A stretch of 64,000 bases of DNA from Dendrobium chrysotoxum (GCA_019925795.1 CM034311.1:15568926-15632925); one strand, 5' to 3'. Shown: positions 46,601 to 51,509, counted from the first letter of the stretch. The notes: generated from the letters alone by a model not told the origin. Made by a program: numbers and translations.

Positions 46601-49600
46601 TGTCGAGTTAGATTCAAGTCAACCCAAAAAATTTTGACTTTACTATTTGACTTCTTTAATGAAAAACTCAAAAAAATTATAAATTTTTACAATATTTGCT
46701 GAGCTGTCATGTCCAATTCACATAATCATGTTTATTTCAGGTTCGATTGATGCAAAACCATCCCAATTTAAATGTTTTTCATGTCGCATCAAGTTTGATC
46801 GACTAAAGTTCGGGTTGAAATTTTTGACCCGTTTAATAAACGGATTATGGTTCAAGTTGACCGTATTCATATCGGTTTAGGTCATTTTCAAGTTGGACCT
46901 AAACATAGACCATGAACCCGAATTGACACCTCAAAGGATAAGAATAAGCTTACAGCTTTACTGCTAATATATCAACATGTCATTTTCAGTTATAAGATTC
47001 TAGCTGAAGTTTTTTTTTTTTTTTAATAAGTTGCTGAAGGTTCATTTATGGTTATGTGAGTATACACCAAGAAAAAAATATAAAAATGTTCAATGCTAAA
47101 GGATTATCTATAGTTTCCTGAATCTCAACAGATATTGATCGCTAGACTGATGCAGCAAATAGTGAAAAATCTTCCATTTACACGAGGTCATGCACAACAC
47201 AAGATAACAGGAAAATACCAGAAGCAGCAGCCCCACAGATCACTCCCCACACCAATGGAGGCCAAGTGACAGGTTTTGTAAGTTGAAGACGGATCTTCCA
47301 TTTGTCCTAAAGCATTTGACCCAGCAAAACAATAACATGGATATTGGTTCAATGTTCTCGTACAATAAATAAATCAAGTTTCATAAACATGGTGAAAATT
47401 TGATTAAATAGTAGAAATCCTAAATCCATCACACATGATTGAAGCAAAAAACCACTTAAAGCAATATGGAAACGAGTTAAATGCTACTGGAATTTAGGAT
47501 TAAAGGCCCCTCTGATTACAATGGTTTTAATTATTTAAATGGTACTATCTTAGTGAACTCCTGAAAGTGACAAGTAGAGATTGGGACAATTTACAGTTGT
47601 CTCAGGGTGTCCTTAATATCACTACAATCTCTAAAAGGGTGACAAATATTTCAATGTCGTTGTACTACCGTAATCAGTTTGGCCTAAAAGGATAAAGTGT
47701 ACCTGTTATAGCTGCTGTATAACCTTTACATTTTGACGCTGAAATTAAATCTTCCACCATGACAATGAAGAAAATTAAAGAGGATTGCGCATAAGCTACA
47801 AACCAAAACAGGGTAATTAAAGACGACATTAAAGAAGTGTTGCAGAGGGAAATAAAAAAAAAAGTTAATTTTTTTATAAATTTTAATTAATTATGATATT
47901 GTAATCAGACACATGAAAGCCATGTCTAACATATGTTGTGTCAGGCACATGTTAGCATTTTACACTTGTCGGGCACTGAATACCCCCTTAAAGTGCTTAT
48001 GCATCATAGAAGGGGTTGTTTAGTCGGAACTTTCGGGTATTTTGTATTCATTTTTTCCATATTTCAACTTTTTTGGTGTTTTGTTTGAAGCAAACCAAAT
48101 GCAATGCAAAAAAAAATTAAGGGATTTGAAATACAACAAAACCTTTATTTTCCCTACATTTGAAAATCACCCAAATTGGGTGATTTCAAACCCGCAGCAC
48201 GGCCACTCACATCTATCATCTACCAACATACACTATCTGCGGCCCGCCACTCCTACTTGAGATTCCTGTCTTCCACCACCTGCCATCAGCCAGCGTTGTT
48301 GCCGCAGGAATTTATAGCCCAGTGTGTTATGGATATTCAAAATCATAGAAGTTGGACGCATAACCGACTGTTGCATAGACGCAAGACATTAATAGAAGTT
48401 GCAAGACATTAATAGACATTAACAGATAATAAATGCGAAGCAATTTGCCTGCGAGACATGTTCACACGCATTAGGAGGACAGGCGAGCGATTGCTTTGGA
48501 TTGGAAAGAGTATATGGGCCGAGCGCAATAGTACTTGGGGCAGCCCAAATTATACAGCGAGGAGGGAGAAGAACAAACATAATCGAGCTTCTGACGTCGG
48601 GGGGCCTGGGTAGCTCCCTCCATACTGGAGGCTCAATTCCACACACTGAGCACAAACGACGATTGCTGGTGGTAGGCGGAAAGAAGAATGGACGATTTTA
48701 TGGATTAGACTCACAGAATCACAGGGCTATGCGTATAAGGGACAATCATCTTCTGTCTCCAGCTACTCTATAAACAGCCATGAGAGTTTGTATAGCTAAC
48801 AAGTGGCTAACTTGACAGCATAGCTAGAACATGTCCGAAAATCACAAGCAGACGTGCACATGTAGATACTGGTTGAACTTCAGAGATTGAGAGACCTGAT
48901 TAACAAAAATCAGCCTGCGCCTGCATCGGCCGATTAAAAGAGTGAGGATACAGATTCTGCTTAGATTTTTTATGCATTTTAATTTTTTTATGTATAAAAA
49001 CTATATTTATTTTAGTAGTGTTGTATTAATTATAGACCAGTTGGAATGTGATTGTTTATTTTAACAGCTGGATTGTGATTGTAGAAGTTATTCCTTATGT
49101 TTATTTTAGCAGTGTTTGCCGAAATATTAGCATTATTAACCACTACATTTAGCATTATTAACGATTACTTTTAAACTGCTTGGATTGTGATTTTTGAAAA
49201 GCTGAATAACTGATATTTGGTGCTATTTCTTTTTATTAATGCTACAAATTTTCGACAGATTTGCAGCGAAATTTTTGCCCCAAACAACGAAACGACGAAT
49301 ATGTATCGTATATTACGGCAAAAAATCCTATTTCCAAATTATGGCATATTTGCGGCGGAAAGTTGCGATGAAAATATCTGTCGTAAAACCGCTGCAAATT
49401 GCGGCGGTATTTTCGCCGCAAATCCGTCGTAATTTGTGGCAAAATTAGCGGCGGCTATCTAAAACGAACACATCATTTTTTTTTACTTTAACTCCATCGT
49501 AAATCCATCATAAGTACGTCGCAAAATATTTGCGATGGATTATTCCCGACGTAAATATTTTTTCGAAGCGACTTTTGACGTCGGAATGTATTCCGCCACA

Positions 49601-50339
49601 AAGCTAAATTTGCAATGAATTTAGCTTATTTTTCGGCGGATTTTTCTGCCAGAATAGCTTACTTTCCTGTAGTGGGTCTTGTCTTGTGAGATATGTTAGG
49701 CTCTGCATATATGGTTGTATATTTTTTTTACGTCAACAAAGCATTCAGCAGGTGTTTAGGTTAGTATATCAGAACTTTTCTTTTGTTCTTGTGAACGAAT
49801 ATGCTATACTTATTGTGAGTATATATCAAACAAGAAATCTTCTAAAAGGGAAATGCAATACAAAAATTCTTACAGTCTCCTGTGCAGCCCCCTTTATGCC
49901 AAAAAGCTGGTTGAAGCTGGAACCACTAACAACTGTCGGTGCCTTAGTAGGAGCCTCAGGTTTAGCTGCATTATCGAATACAATTGAGTTCAATGCATCC
50001 AATACCGTCTACATCCTTCCAGGCCAAATAAAAAATTTAACGAAAATAAAGAAAATAAAACAAGGAATTAACTTAAGGACTTAATTAAAATGGGACAGAA
50101 ACTGTAATCAGACCTTCATTAGCATCAGTTTCTGCCGCCTTAACCATCAATCTGCGCCCTGAAACCCATGAAATCGCCTATGTTTACGTGAATATCGAAA
50201 CAAGTAGAGGCTAAGAATTCGATCGAAGCTTACTGTGTAAAGTGAAAGCTGGTGGAAAACGGAGCGCCGGCAACCGACGGCAGTGTGGCAACCGGGTTGA
50301 GACGGCGATTGAGGCAGAGGCGTTGATAACGGAAGCCAT
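9823..50339 (-). CDS. CHLG: Chlorophyll synthase gene, 12 exons seen, 3' end outside
   Basis: Encodes the inner-plastid-membrane prenyltransferase that joins chlorophyllide a to phytyl or geranylgeranyl diphosphate, the last step of chlorophyll a synthesis. Seen: an N-terminal Ser/Ala/Arg-rich transit peptide (exon 1), the conserved FNQLFGIKGAAQET region (exon 3), and the first Asp-rich UbiA motif NDWYDREID (exon 6). The second motif, DFKSIEGD, is in exon 11, with hydrophobic segments between. Exons and splice phases fit from exon 3 to exon 12. The visible coding sequence is about 980 nt (about 326 codons), against roughly 380-390 residues for plant CHLG. The missing part is the C-terminus, which no sequence from 1 to 9822 matches. 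Introns 4 and 5 are about 16.6 and 17.6 kb, full of transposons. All visible exons are free of stops, so the gene looks functional apart from the uncertain exon 2-3 junction. Confidence 0.93.
10010..10072 (-). CDS. CHLG: CHLG exon 11 (second Asp-rich motif)
   Basis: 63 nt, acceptor GTAG|CTG, donor CAG|GTTAGC. Reads LGIAIVNDFKSIEGDRAMG, containing the second Asp-rich motif of the prenyltransferase. Confidence 0.94.
10152..10227 (-). CDS. CHLG: CHLG exon 10
   Basis: 76 nt, acceptor AATAG, donor GGG|GTATGG. Reads WAGQALFGTLTPDIVVLTLL and on to YSIAG. Confidence 0.93.
10348..10409 (-). CDS. CHLG: CHLG exon 9
   Basis: 62 nt, acceptor TTGTAG, donor CATG|GTATAA. Reads LKQNGWIGNFALGASYIALP; a split Trp codon joins exon 10. 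Confidence 0.93.
10544..10627 (-). CDS. CHLG: CHLG exon 8
   Basis: 84 nt, acceptor GTTAG|GCAGGG, donor AAG|GTTGAA. Reads AGHRFPVIFYLALGGS and then YIYSAPPLK, conserved in CHLG. Confidence 0.93.
10716..10781 (-). CDS. CHLG: CHLG exon 7
   Basis: 66 nt, acceptor TTTAG|GTT, donor TGG|GTGAGC. Reads VITQIWLLLLGGIGLAGLL and then DVW, a membrane segment. Phase 0 on both sides. Confidence 0.93.
11138..12015. mobile_element. Inverted-repeat element of the GTGTCGGACACG type
   Basis: Both ends carry clusters of (G)ACACGTGTCCGACACG-like motifs, in inverted orientation (11165-11290 and 11915-11990). The flanks share TTAGAGGG (11130-11137 and 12016-12023), extended to 12 bp with one mismatch. The interior has repeats around CTCAACATCGATG and no protein. 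Probably a non-autonomous hAT- or Mutator-like element in CHLG intron 6. Exact ends are uncertain. Confidence 0.55.
12894..12980 (-). CDS. CHLG: CHLG exon 6 (first Asp-rich motif)
   Basis: 87 nt, acceptor TTTTAG, donor GAG|GTTTGT. Contains NDWYDREIDAINEPYRPIPS, the Mg-diphosphate binding motif of UbiA prenyltransferases in its CHLG-specific form. Confidence 0.95.
12981..14099. other. CHLG intron 5, part without recognised element
   Basis: A/T-rich intron DNA. Short GT-rich stretch near 13720. No protein domain or transposon end recognised. Confidence 0.45.
14100..14262 (+). pseudogene. Ty3-type gag zinc-knuckle fragment
   Basis: Reads YGKRHIAQC and then GSGKCYRCGELDHRK, the double Cys/His pattern found just after the capsid in many Ty3 gags; the last Cys of the knuckle is not clear. 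It is joined directly to the 5'-truncated LINE at 14263, which probably inserted into it. Confidence 0.55.
14518..15145 (+). pseudogene. LINE B reverse transcriptase fragment
   Basis: Open stretch covering RT motifs from a VGLHQGSALSPYLF region through CMLFADDILL to the start of the C-terminal domain. It is cut at 15145 by the SIRE LTR. The frame before 14518 is shifted. Closely similar to LINE A at 24531 and LINE C at 33563. Confidence 0.8.
15457..16086. promoter_or_regulatory. Degenerate palindrome-pair array
   Basis: At least six pairs of ATCGTCCNGGACGAT-like palindromes. Spacers are 6 bp in the better kept pairs (for example 16051-16065 with 16072-16086) and 4, 5 or 7 bp in others. This is the most decayed of the four arrays; many copies show CG to CA or TG changes. 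Confidence 0.6.
16354..16527 (+). repeat. 39-40 bp minisatellite in the SIRE LTR
   Basis: Four full units and the start of a fifth with the core GGTTCTCTGCCTACTCCAGG, each followed by AGTAAAAGGATT. Matching units in reverse orientation occur in the LTR at 57600-57740, so the repeat is an old part of this LTR family. Absent from the gag-only element's LTRs. Confidence 0.75.
16528..17985 (-). repeat. 3' LTR of the Tekay-like element
   Basis: Begins TGTCACGACCC and ends GATATCACA on the plus strand. The T-run at about 17278 differs in length from the other LTR. Contains the dyad TGAGTTCAC-TAA-GTAAACTCA at 16801-16821. Confidence 0.93.
17986..18000 (-). other. Polypurine tract of the Tekay-like element
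   Basis: Plus-strand ATCTCCCTCTCTTAT is, on the minus strand, a purine-rich tract ending right at the 3' LTR. Confidence 0.7.
18044..21421 (-). CDS. Tekay-like protease-RT-RNase H-integrase polyprotein
   Basis: 1125 codons from the first ATG, no stops. Order seen: aspartic protease with DTGAS near residue 14; reverse transcriptase (about 200-400) with the catalytic FIDD motif; RNase H (about 475-610, ending ADALSRK). Integrase follows with a His-His-Cys-Cys zinc region (about 700-740) and an Asp-Asp-Glu core with DRDARF. Last is a C-terminal chromodomain-like segment (about 1040-1120) that in chromoviruses guides insertion to heterochromatin. These copy the RNA into DNA and integrate it. The frame differs from gag, and the first Met is probably not the real start: a 104-nt intron (21424-21527) would join it in phase to gag. 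Confidence 0.93.
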   Translation of the reverse strand: MIMMQGKSVQILFDTGASHSFISEEFVKTVGLNVYETNVILEVLMPNGSIMNVNGVCQVTFKINEREFEATVNVLPLQEFDMILGMDWLSKHFVIIDCNKKIVKFNLPGERELKFYGERGVSSMIITYMKACKILSKGCQCFLAQVKDTNKEVKELKDIPVINEYPEVFLDDLPGLPPEREIDFTIELIPGSEPVARAPYRMAVKELQELKSQLQELLDKGFIRPSSSPWGAPVLFVKKKDGSFRMCIDYRELNKLTVKNKYPLPRIDDLFDQLEGATVFSKIDLRSGYHQLRIKEEDIAKTAFRTRYGHYEFMVMPFGVTNAPAVFMDLMNRIFKPFLDIFVIVFIDDILIYSRDKESHSSHLQAVLQTLKKNKLYAKLSKCEFWLNSVNFLGHVISGEGISVDQNKVQAISDWPRPTTVSEVRSFLGLAGYYRRFVEGFSQIAMPLSRLTQKAVKFDWSVQCDEAFQKLKNCLMTAPILTIPSGSEGFQIFCDASLRGLGCVLMQHGRVVAYASRQLKIHERNYPTHDLELAAVVFALKIWRHYLYGVRCEVFTDHKSLKYIFNQKELNLRQRRWLELIKDYDLDIQYHPGKANVVADALSRKALGNASWLITQQEQLIKDMERLELSVVNQKDTKDMMLNQLIIQSTLKNRVLNSLSQDEKFQEIINKVQAGQLGNFEIDKEGLLKYKGRVCIPKVGSLREEILQEAHLSNYEIHPGSTKMYQELRGLFWWPGLKRSVAEFVAKCVSCQMIKAEHQKPSGQLQPLPIPEWKWEDIAMDFVIGLPRSRQSRDAIWVVIDRLTKSAHFLPIRQTDSVEKLAKLYVDEIVRLHGIPKSIVSDRDARFTSKLWKKIQEALGTRLTFSTAFHPQTDGQSERTIQTLEDLMRLCVLDFGGNWETHIPLIEFAYNNSFQSSIGMAPYEALYGRKCRTPLSWVETGERKVIGIELVDEATRKIRLIRDRLKAVQDRQRKYYDAKHRPVEFEVGEFVFLKVSPMKGVQRFGKTGKLSPRFIGPFEITERIGNMAYRLDLPGHMQGIHNVFHISVLRKYVSDESKRIQSKSIDLQPDLKYVEEPERILEYDVKQLRNRAIPFVKVLWKNESERDATWEKEAEMRSQYPHLFN
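21424..21527 (-). other. Putative 104-nt intron between gag and pol
   Basis: On the minus strand gag reads up to ACAG|GTGATA (donor at 21527), and TTTTATAG (acceptor ending 21424) precedes the pol ATG by two bases. Removing it joins gag to pol in phase through a Gly codon at the place where related elements read straight from gag to protease. The segment is A/T-rich with a TA microsatellite and a TGTAAC branch-point-like motif just upstream of the acceptor. Unspliced RNA would make gag only. Splicing is inferred. Confidence 0.6.
21508..22578 (-). CDS. Tekay-like gag
   Basis: 356 codons. Central Ty3 capsid (retrotrans_gag) domain with a WW motif (EAERWWRGQ, about residue 85) and the conserved QYETEFTTLSRYAP block. 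One CCHC zinc knuckle (CFWCHQPGHIAKNC, about 270-285) follows, with a further Cys pair before it. Forms the particle and binds RNA. The reading frame stays open upstream of the chosen ATG as far as 22665 without another Met, so the N-terminus may be longer. Its last residues lie inside the putative intron. Confidence 0.9.
   Translation of the reverse strand: MMTAMAQMIQDSRNQPSGSNSGGGIPMDKYLKLFQDMRPPLFKGIEGPIEAENWLLRIEKILEGMFCPEERKVSLAVFALDGEAERWWRGQHKSKTGGIQDMQIKWDEFTKLFRDWFVPPSVRRQMQDKFMRLVQGDKSVMQYETEFTTLSRYAPHLIHTAEEQCNRFLAGLKDAIRQPLIPFGIEDYKVLVERARRIEMDLLNTQRRRDFQKRKSGEVMGASQDFHSSKSLSQTGKFNWKKSKSSSSDSSSVNSCSKCGRQHKGECLSGTNTCFWCHQPGHIAKNCPTLGQRPAGESRMNTGSQKNVGRPRTVESAASTPGSSQSRQNTLPRVYALTQKDAKESPEVITGDRNEK
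22749..22761 (-). other. Primer binding site of the Tekay-like element
   Basis: Minus strand TGGTATCAAAGCC a few bases inside the right (5') LTR, close to the initiator Met tRNA site used by many Ty3 elements. Confidence 0.8.
22766..24224 (-). repeat. 5' LTR of the Tekay-like element
   Basis: 1459 bp, nearly identical to 16528-17985. Serves as promoter for the minus-strand transcript. Confidence 0.93.
24531..25891 (+). mobile_element. RTE-type LINE A, 5'-truncated
   Basis: Inserted in the SIRE solo LTR. LTR sequence is on both sides, with similar A/T-rich flanks (ending AAATAC at 24528 and 25912) that may be a degraded target duplication. It starts inside the RT domain and ends with the RTE-type TTG-rich tail after a terminal ADPT reading. 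No endonuclease part. Confidence 0.85.
24533..25861 (+). CDS. LINE A reverse transcriptase, open but truncated
   Basis: 442 codons without stops: RT fingers and palm with FIDLEKAYDKVP, catalytic FADD (CMLFADDILL), and the long RTE C-terminal region with LRWFGHV and RGRPKKTW motifs. The family's full protein has an N-terminal apurinic endonuclease that is absent here, so this copy cannot move alone. The apparent start Met is internal. Its open frame shows it is younger than LINEs B, C and D. Confidence 0.85.
   Translation: MKTKKMPDEWRMSVLIPIFKNKGDAQDCANYRGIKLMCHTLKLWERVMEHRLRRDTNVSQNQFGFMPGRSTTEAIHLLRGLMEKYRENKEDLHMIFIDLEKAYDKVPREVLWRVLEKKRVNNAYIQIIKDMYAGAITCVQTQGGLTKYFPISVGLHQGSALSPYLFALVMDVLTRHLQEDVPWCMLFADDILLVDKTREGVEGKLELWRSTLESKGFRLSRSKTEYMECNFSNNRPSEGIVTLADQVINKSTHFRYLGSIVQSDGDIDGDIISRIQVGWLKWRNASGLLCDRKVPLKLKGKFYKMVVRPAMLYGAECWPLKEKHNSKLSVAEMRMLRWMSGFTLRDRIRNEHIREKVGVAPVEDKIRESRLRWFGHVKRRPPDDPVRKVEVLDLTYVKKGRGRPKKTWLENIKNDLSLLDLNENLTFNRTQWRKRIHVADPT
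26117..26747. mobile_element. hAT-like non-autonomous element, 8-bp TSD
   Basis: 631 bp inside LINE B, flanked by the perfect repeat GGTTTGGT (26109-26116 and 26748-26755). Ends are inverted: TTTAAAATTGCG on the left, CGCAATTTTAAA on the right. Subterminal GAGGCG/CGCCTC motifs occur in both orientations. No protein coding. Confidence 0.8.
26988..29701 (+). mobile_element. Ty3-like LTR fragment split by another solo LTR
   Basis: 26988-27624 and 29393-29701 together match the later half of the solo LTR at 6519-8243, including the stretch after TTTCATTGAG and the end AGATGTGACA. Its left end is cut by LINE B. Dyad TGAGCT-TTT-AGCTCA at 27515-27529. Confidence 0.7.
27625..29392 (+). mobile_element. 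Nested solo LTR, 5-bp TSD
   Basis: 1768 bp, TGTAATAACC to GGGGTGTTACA, flanked by GTACA (27620-27624 and 29393-29397). A related LTR family inserted into the LTR above. It contains a long AT microsatellite at about 28590-28633. Confidence 0.85.
29702..30070 (+). repeat. Degenerate GT-rich minisatellite
   Basis: Irregular repeats of about 35-40 bp around TGTGTGCA and TTGCCAAG-like blocks. Open frames on both strands here are by-products of the repeat. Confidence 0.6.
30071..30546. other. CHLG intron 5, near exon 5
   Basis: No element recognised. An A-run of about 19 lies just before exon 5 on the plus strand (30523-30541). Confidence 0.5.
30547..30632 (-). CDS. CHLG: CHLG exon 5
   Basis: 86 nt, acceptor TTTGCAG, donor CAG|GTAGGT. 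Reads from NFHW to MMMSGPFLTGYTQ, a conserved CHLG block just before the Asp-rich motif. The donor is followed almost at once by a run of about 19 T (minus strand). Flanked by the two giant introns. Confidence 0.92.
30633..31339. other. CHLG intron 4, start
   Basis: Ordinary A/T-rich intron DNA; nothing recognised. Confidence 0.5.
31852..32450 (+). pseudogene. RTE LINE D fragment inside the CACTA element
   Basis: Matches the RT (from LFALV...RHLQE) and C-terminal parts of LINE A with many stops. It has an internal duplication around TTCTTCTTGTTGATAAG, but no LINE 3' end: it stops inside the KKTW region. Confidence 0.7.
32614..32740. other. Three hairpins upstream of the transposase remnant
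   Basis: CACGCC-TTTCTT-GGCGTG (32614-32631), ATGTC-TTTCTT-GACAT (32679-32694), and TCTCCCC with GGGGAGA around 32720-32739. The first two have the same loop but different, matched stem bases. Confidence 0.55.
32895..33391 (+). pseudogene. CACTA TNP2-type transposase, core deleted
   Basis: 32895-33000 reads MDIRNQRSWMYNQL, the usual start of CACTA TNP2 proteins. From about 33015 the sequence reads like the C-terminal DUF4216 region (VKFDPFIIASQASQVYF), ending in an acidic tail to 33391. An in-frame stop sits near 33115. The catalytic transposase core between the two parts is missing. Homologous to the right-hand remnant at 48329. Confidence 0.7.
33563..36157 (+). mobile_element. RTE LINE C, nearly full coding length, decayed
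   Basis: Starts within the apurinic endonuclease domain (QETK at 33563, GGDLN motif near 33880), then a linker, RT (34515-35640) with a degenerate FA-D motif near 35365, and the C-terminal region to the tail at 36157. Many frameshifts and stops. Longest RTE copy here and the only one with endonuclease sequence. Confidence 0.85.
34515..34892 (+). pseudogene. LINE C: endonuclease-RT linker and RT start
   Basis: Best kept open stretch of LINE C. Reads VREALKKMNCGKAVGPDEIP, the usual entry to the RT domain of this clade, then stops in FPIFKS. Confidence 0.75.
36158..38446. other. CHLG intron 4, unassigned
   Basis: No transposon protein recognised. An 89-bp tandem duplication lies at 37932-38102. 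Minus-strand frames at 37209-38454 are short and resemble nothing I know. Confidence 0.4.
37932..38102. repeat. 89-bp tandem duplication
   Basis: Two diverged copies sharing TTTCACAAAAGTTTACAC and GAGATTTTATAGC, second copy starting at 38021. Confidence 0.7.
38447..39712 (+). repeat. 5' LTR of the chromovirus
   Basis: TGATGCAATC to TTGCATCA. Contains an 83-bp tandem duplication (38847-38929 and 38930-39012) present in both LTRs. Confidence 0.92.
39717..39728 (+). other. Primer binding site of the chromovirus
   Basis: TGGTATCAGAGC four bases after the LTR end; initiator Met tRNA. Confidence 0.9.
39829..42954 (+). pseudogene. Chromovirus gag-pol frame, 3 stops, RH-INT deletion
   Basis: One reading frame from the ATG at 39829 to 42954, broken only by in-frame stops at 40102, 40546 and 41269. 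Order: capsid with TWWKN near 40170; CCHC knuckle CYKCGLYGHLSATC near 40705; protease with IDSGSSGNF near 40995. Then reverse transcriptase (41560-42180) with FDDIL, and the end of integrase with LPQAEFAYNN near 42230. Last is a chromodomain (about 42730-42900, with LAKWKNHPLTDCTW). At about 42185 the frame passes straight from the end of RT to late integrase. RNase H, the integrase zinc region and most of the catalytic core are therefore deleted without loss of frame. Confidence 0.9.
42940..42951 (+). other. Polypurine tract of the chromovirus
   Basis: CTAGGGGGGAAT directly before the 3' LTR; the tract overlaps the end of the coding frame. Confidence 0.75.
42952..44217 (+). repeat. 3' LTR of the chromovirus
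   Basis: Same length as the 5' LTR with scattered single-base differences. Cys- and Phe-rich frames in this region come from the T-rich LTR and are not genes. Confidence 0.92.
44218..44632. other. Intron 4 DNA after the chromovirus
   Basis: Starts with the ATTTG target duplication; otherwise nothing recognised. Confidence 0.4.
44633..45870 (+). pseudogene. Decayed Copia RT-RNase H fragment
   Basis: 44690-44870 reads LPKGKKSIGYKWEFTIKYTV and on to YGVDYQKNFA, the start of Copia RT. 45350-45560 matches RNase H (an ELEAYIIANYA stretch, then SSVEAKF), and 45600-45840 the RNase H end (LYCDDKPAI, then KEQLAN). The RT catalytic part is missing and stops are frequent. No LTRs found. Confidence 0.75.
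45871..46464. other. Intron 4, unassigned
   Basis: Nothing recognised. Confidence 0.4.
46465..46940. mobile_element. Small hAT-like MITE, 8-bp TSD
   Basis: 476 bp flanked by AGAATAAG (46457-46464 and 46941-46948). Imperfect inverted ends around AGGATGTCAAT and ATTGACACCT; interior rich in GGGTT/AACCC-type words. Non-coding. Confidence 0.65.
47219..47306 (-). CDS. CHLG: CHLG exon 4
   Basis: 88 nt, acceptor TTTAG|GAC, donor TCTG|GTATTT. Reads DKWKIRLQLTKPVTWPPLVW and on to GAAASG: the first membrane segment region of CHLG. It sits between 2.6 kb intron 3 and 16.6 kb intron 4. Confidence 0.92.
47307..48328. other. CHLG intron 3, unassigned part
   Basis: No clear element; the left end of the CACTA remnant to the right was not found. 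A short GTGTCAGGCACATG stretch near 47938 resembles the terminal motifs at 11165. Confidence 0.4.
48329..48780 (+). pseudogene. CACTA transposase remnants
   Basis: 48329-48412 reads MDIQNHRSWTHNRLLHRRKT, parallel to the start of the remnant at 32895. 48470-48780 resembles the plant Transposase_24 (Ptta/En/Spm) family through SLHTGGSIPHTEHKRRL, with a frameshift near 48600. Both are too short to act. Confidence 0.6.
48329..49674 (+). mobile_element. CACTA element, right part
   Basis: Ends in TTTCCTGTAGTG at 49674, the inverted CACTA terminus, preceded by about 430 bp of GCGGCG/CGTCGTAA-like subterminal repeats (49240-49640). Contains transposase remnants at 48329-48412 and 48470-48780. Exon 4 of CHLG lies between this end and the left CACTA end at 31340, so the two are not one element. 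Confidence 0.7.
49675..49873. other. End of CHLG intron 3
   Basis: Unremarkable intron DNA between the CACTA end and exon 3. Confidence 0.5.
49874..50008 (-). CDS. CHLG: CHLG exon 3
   Basis: Codes for an Ala/Pro/Thr-rich linker and then GSSFNQLFGIKGAAQET, a CHLG signature. Donor ACT|GTAAGA. The acceptor TAG|ACGG is the only nearby AG, but it does not fit the phase of the best exon 2 donor; see findings. The downstream phase is clean. Confidence 0.75.
50114..50158 (-). CDS. CHLG: CHLG exon 2
   Basis: 45 nt, acceptor TTTCAG, donor GAAG|GTCTGA. Reads RRRLMVKAAETDANE, matching the start of the mature protein region of plant CHLG (an Arg pair followed by AAETD). The phase joins exon 1 correctly across a 75-nt intron. 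Confidence 0.8.
50234..50339 (-). CDS. CHLG: CHLG exon 1 (transit peptide)
   Basis: 106 nt starting at an ATG with G at +4 and reading MASVINASASIAV, rich in Ser, Ala and Arg as expected for a chloroplast transit peptide. Donor CACA|GTAAGC. The same frame is open upstream to another ATG at 50597 (86 more residues). That start is less likely because the N-terminus would then not look like a transit peptide; the extra part may be 5' leader. Confidence 0.8.
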
Positions 50340-50660
50340 CACTGGTCGGGAAGAGGACAAACGGAAGAGAGTGACGAGTGAACCCCTGCGTCGAGCTGCA
50401 GGGAGTTGGGGAATTGGAGACCAGTGGCGGATAACCTGGTGCGCTCTCCAGCGTCCCGCGGCTGTAGCTCTTTTCACCGTGTTCCCGGAAACGATGATTT
50501 TAGAGCCGTTAATTACACTCGCGATTGAAATTGACGGTGTTGATCCGGCGGCTCTGGTTCCAGTGAAAGCTGTGAGAACAGCTTCGGTCAAATGCATACG
50601 ATCACCTACCGGTGAAAACCAACAAAGGGTGGGTTTGGAATCTCCAACTAGTTGTTAATA
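50340..50660 (-). promoter_or_regulatory. CHLG: CHLG 5' leader and proximal promoter
   Basis: GC-richer than the surroundings. Open in the CHLG frame up to 50597, so a longer N-terminus cannot be excluded. No clear TATA box seen; the sequence turns A/T-rich after about 50660. Confidence 0.45.
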
Positions 50661-51509
50661 AATGATCTAACTCATCAATTTAATTTAAAATTTTTGAATA
50701 GGTCAAGCTCAAATTACCTTGTAAATTTGATTTTGATCCGAAAATGATCCTTTTTTCTTAAATTATTTTGATGTTGTATGATTTTTTTTATCAATTAATC
50801 TAAGCTCTATACTCGACTAGTTATAAACAAAAAATTATTTAATCAAAACAAATTATCAAGTCGGATTCAAGTCATTAGGATTGTCAACAGGTAATCGAAT
50901 TCATCTAAAAATATCAACTAGTTTTCAAACATAGTATTTATCACAATGCCAAATTGGCTTTGAGATAGTGGAATATTCAAAATAGGTGAATATTGTTGCT
51001 ACTACTATTTTCTCGAACATGACTATTTTTAGTGTGTCAAACTCTCCTATATAGTTGTGGCATAAGAAAGCCATCATGCTATGTAAAAATAGGAATAAAA
51101 AAAAGTGTAATAGTGGTGAAGAGTGCTGATTGTATCGGCGGCCAAATCATTAGCTCGGGTCCATGAGGGACCACTTGGATGTGTGCAGATTATGGTTCGA
51201 AAAATGTGAAAATATTCCATGAATAATAGACAACTTGGTGAAGATAGGGTCTGGTACTCTATATATTGTTTGATGCTACATTATTCCTATAAGGAAATTC
51301 ATCAGCTTTTATTAGAACTAGAGTAGGAATAAAAAATAAAATTATAAAGGGAGCACCACCATATACTCTATGCTTTTCCTCTAGGAAGGACACATGCCAT
51401 GCTTTGCAAATGTAGGAGTTATTATAATTGTAGGTGCTTATCCTCGTGTGAAAAGCAACGTGACACAAAGTGACATGTGATCCAATGGAAACTTCATTAT
51501 GACATTATA
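50661..51509. other. Intergenic DNA, nothing recognised
   Basis: A/T-rich, no domain or transposon end seen. Confidence 0.4.

Noticed and set aside
31340..49674. One 18-kb CACTA transposon spanning both ends
   Set aside because: CHLG exon 4 lies between the ends, subterminal repeats differ and the flanking triplets do not match.
50211..50597. Single-exon 128-codon gene on the minus strand
   Set aside because: The last part is CHLG exon 1 read through its donor into intron 1; the upstream part is open by chance or is leader.
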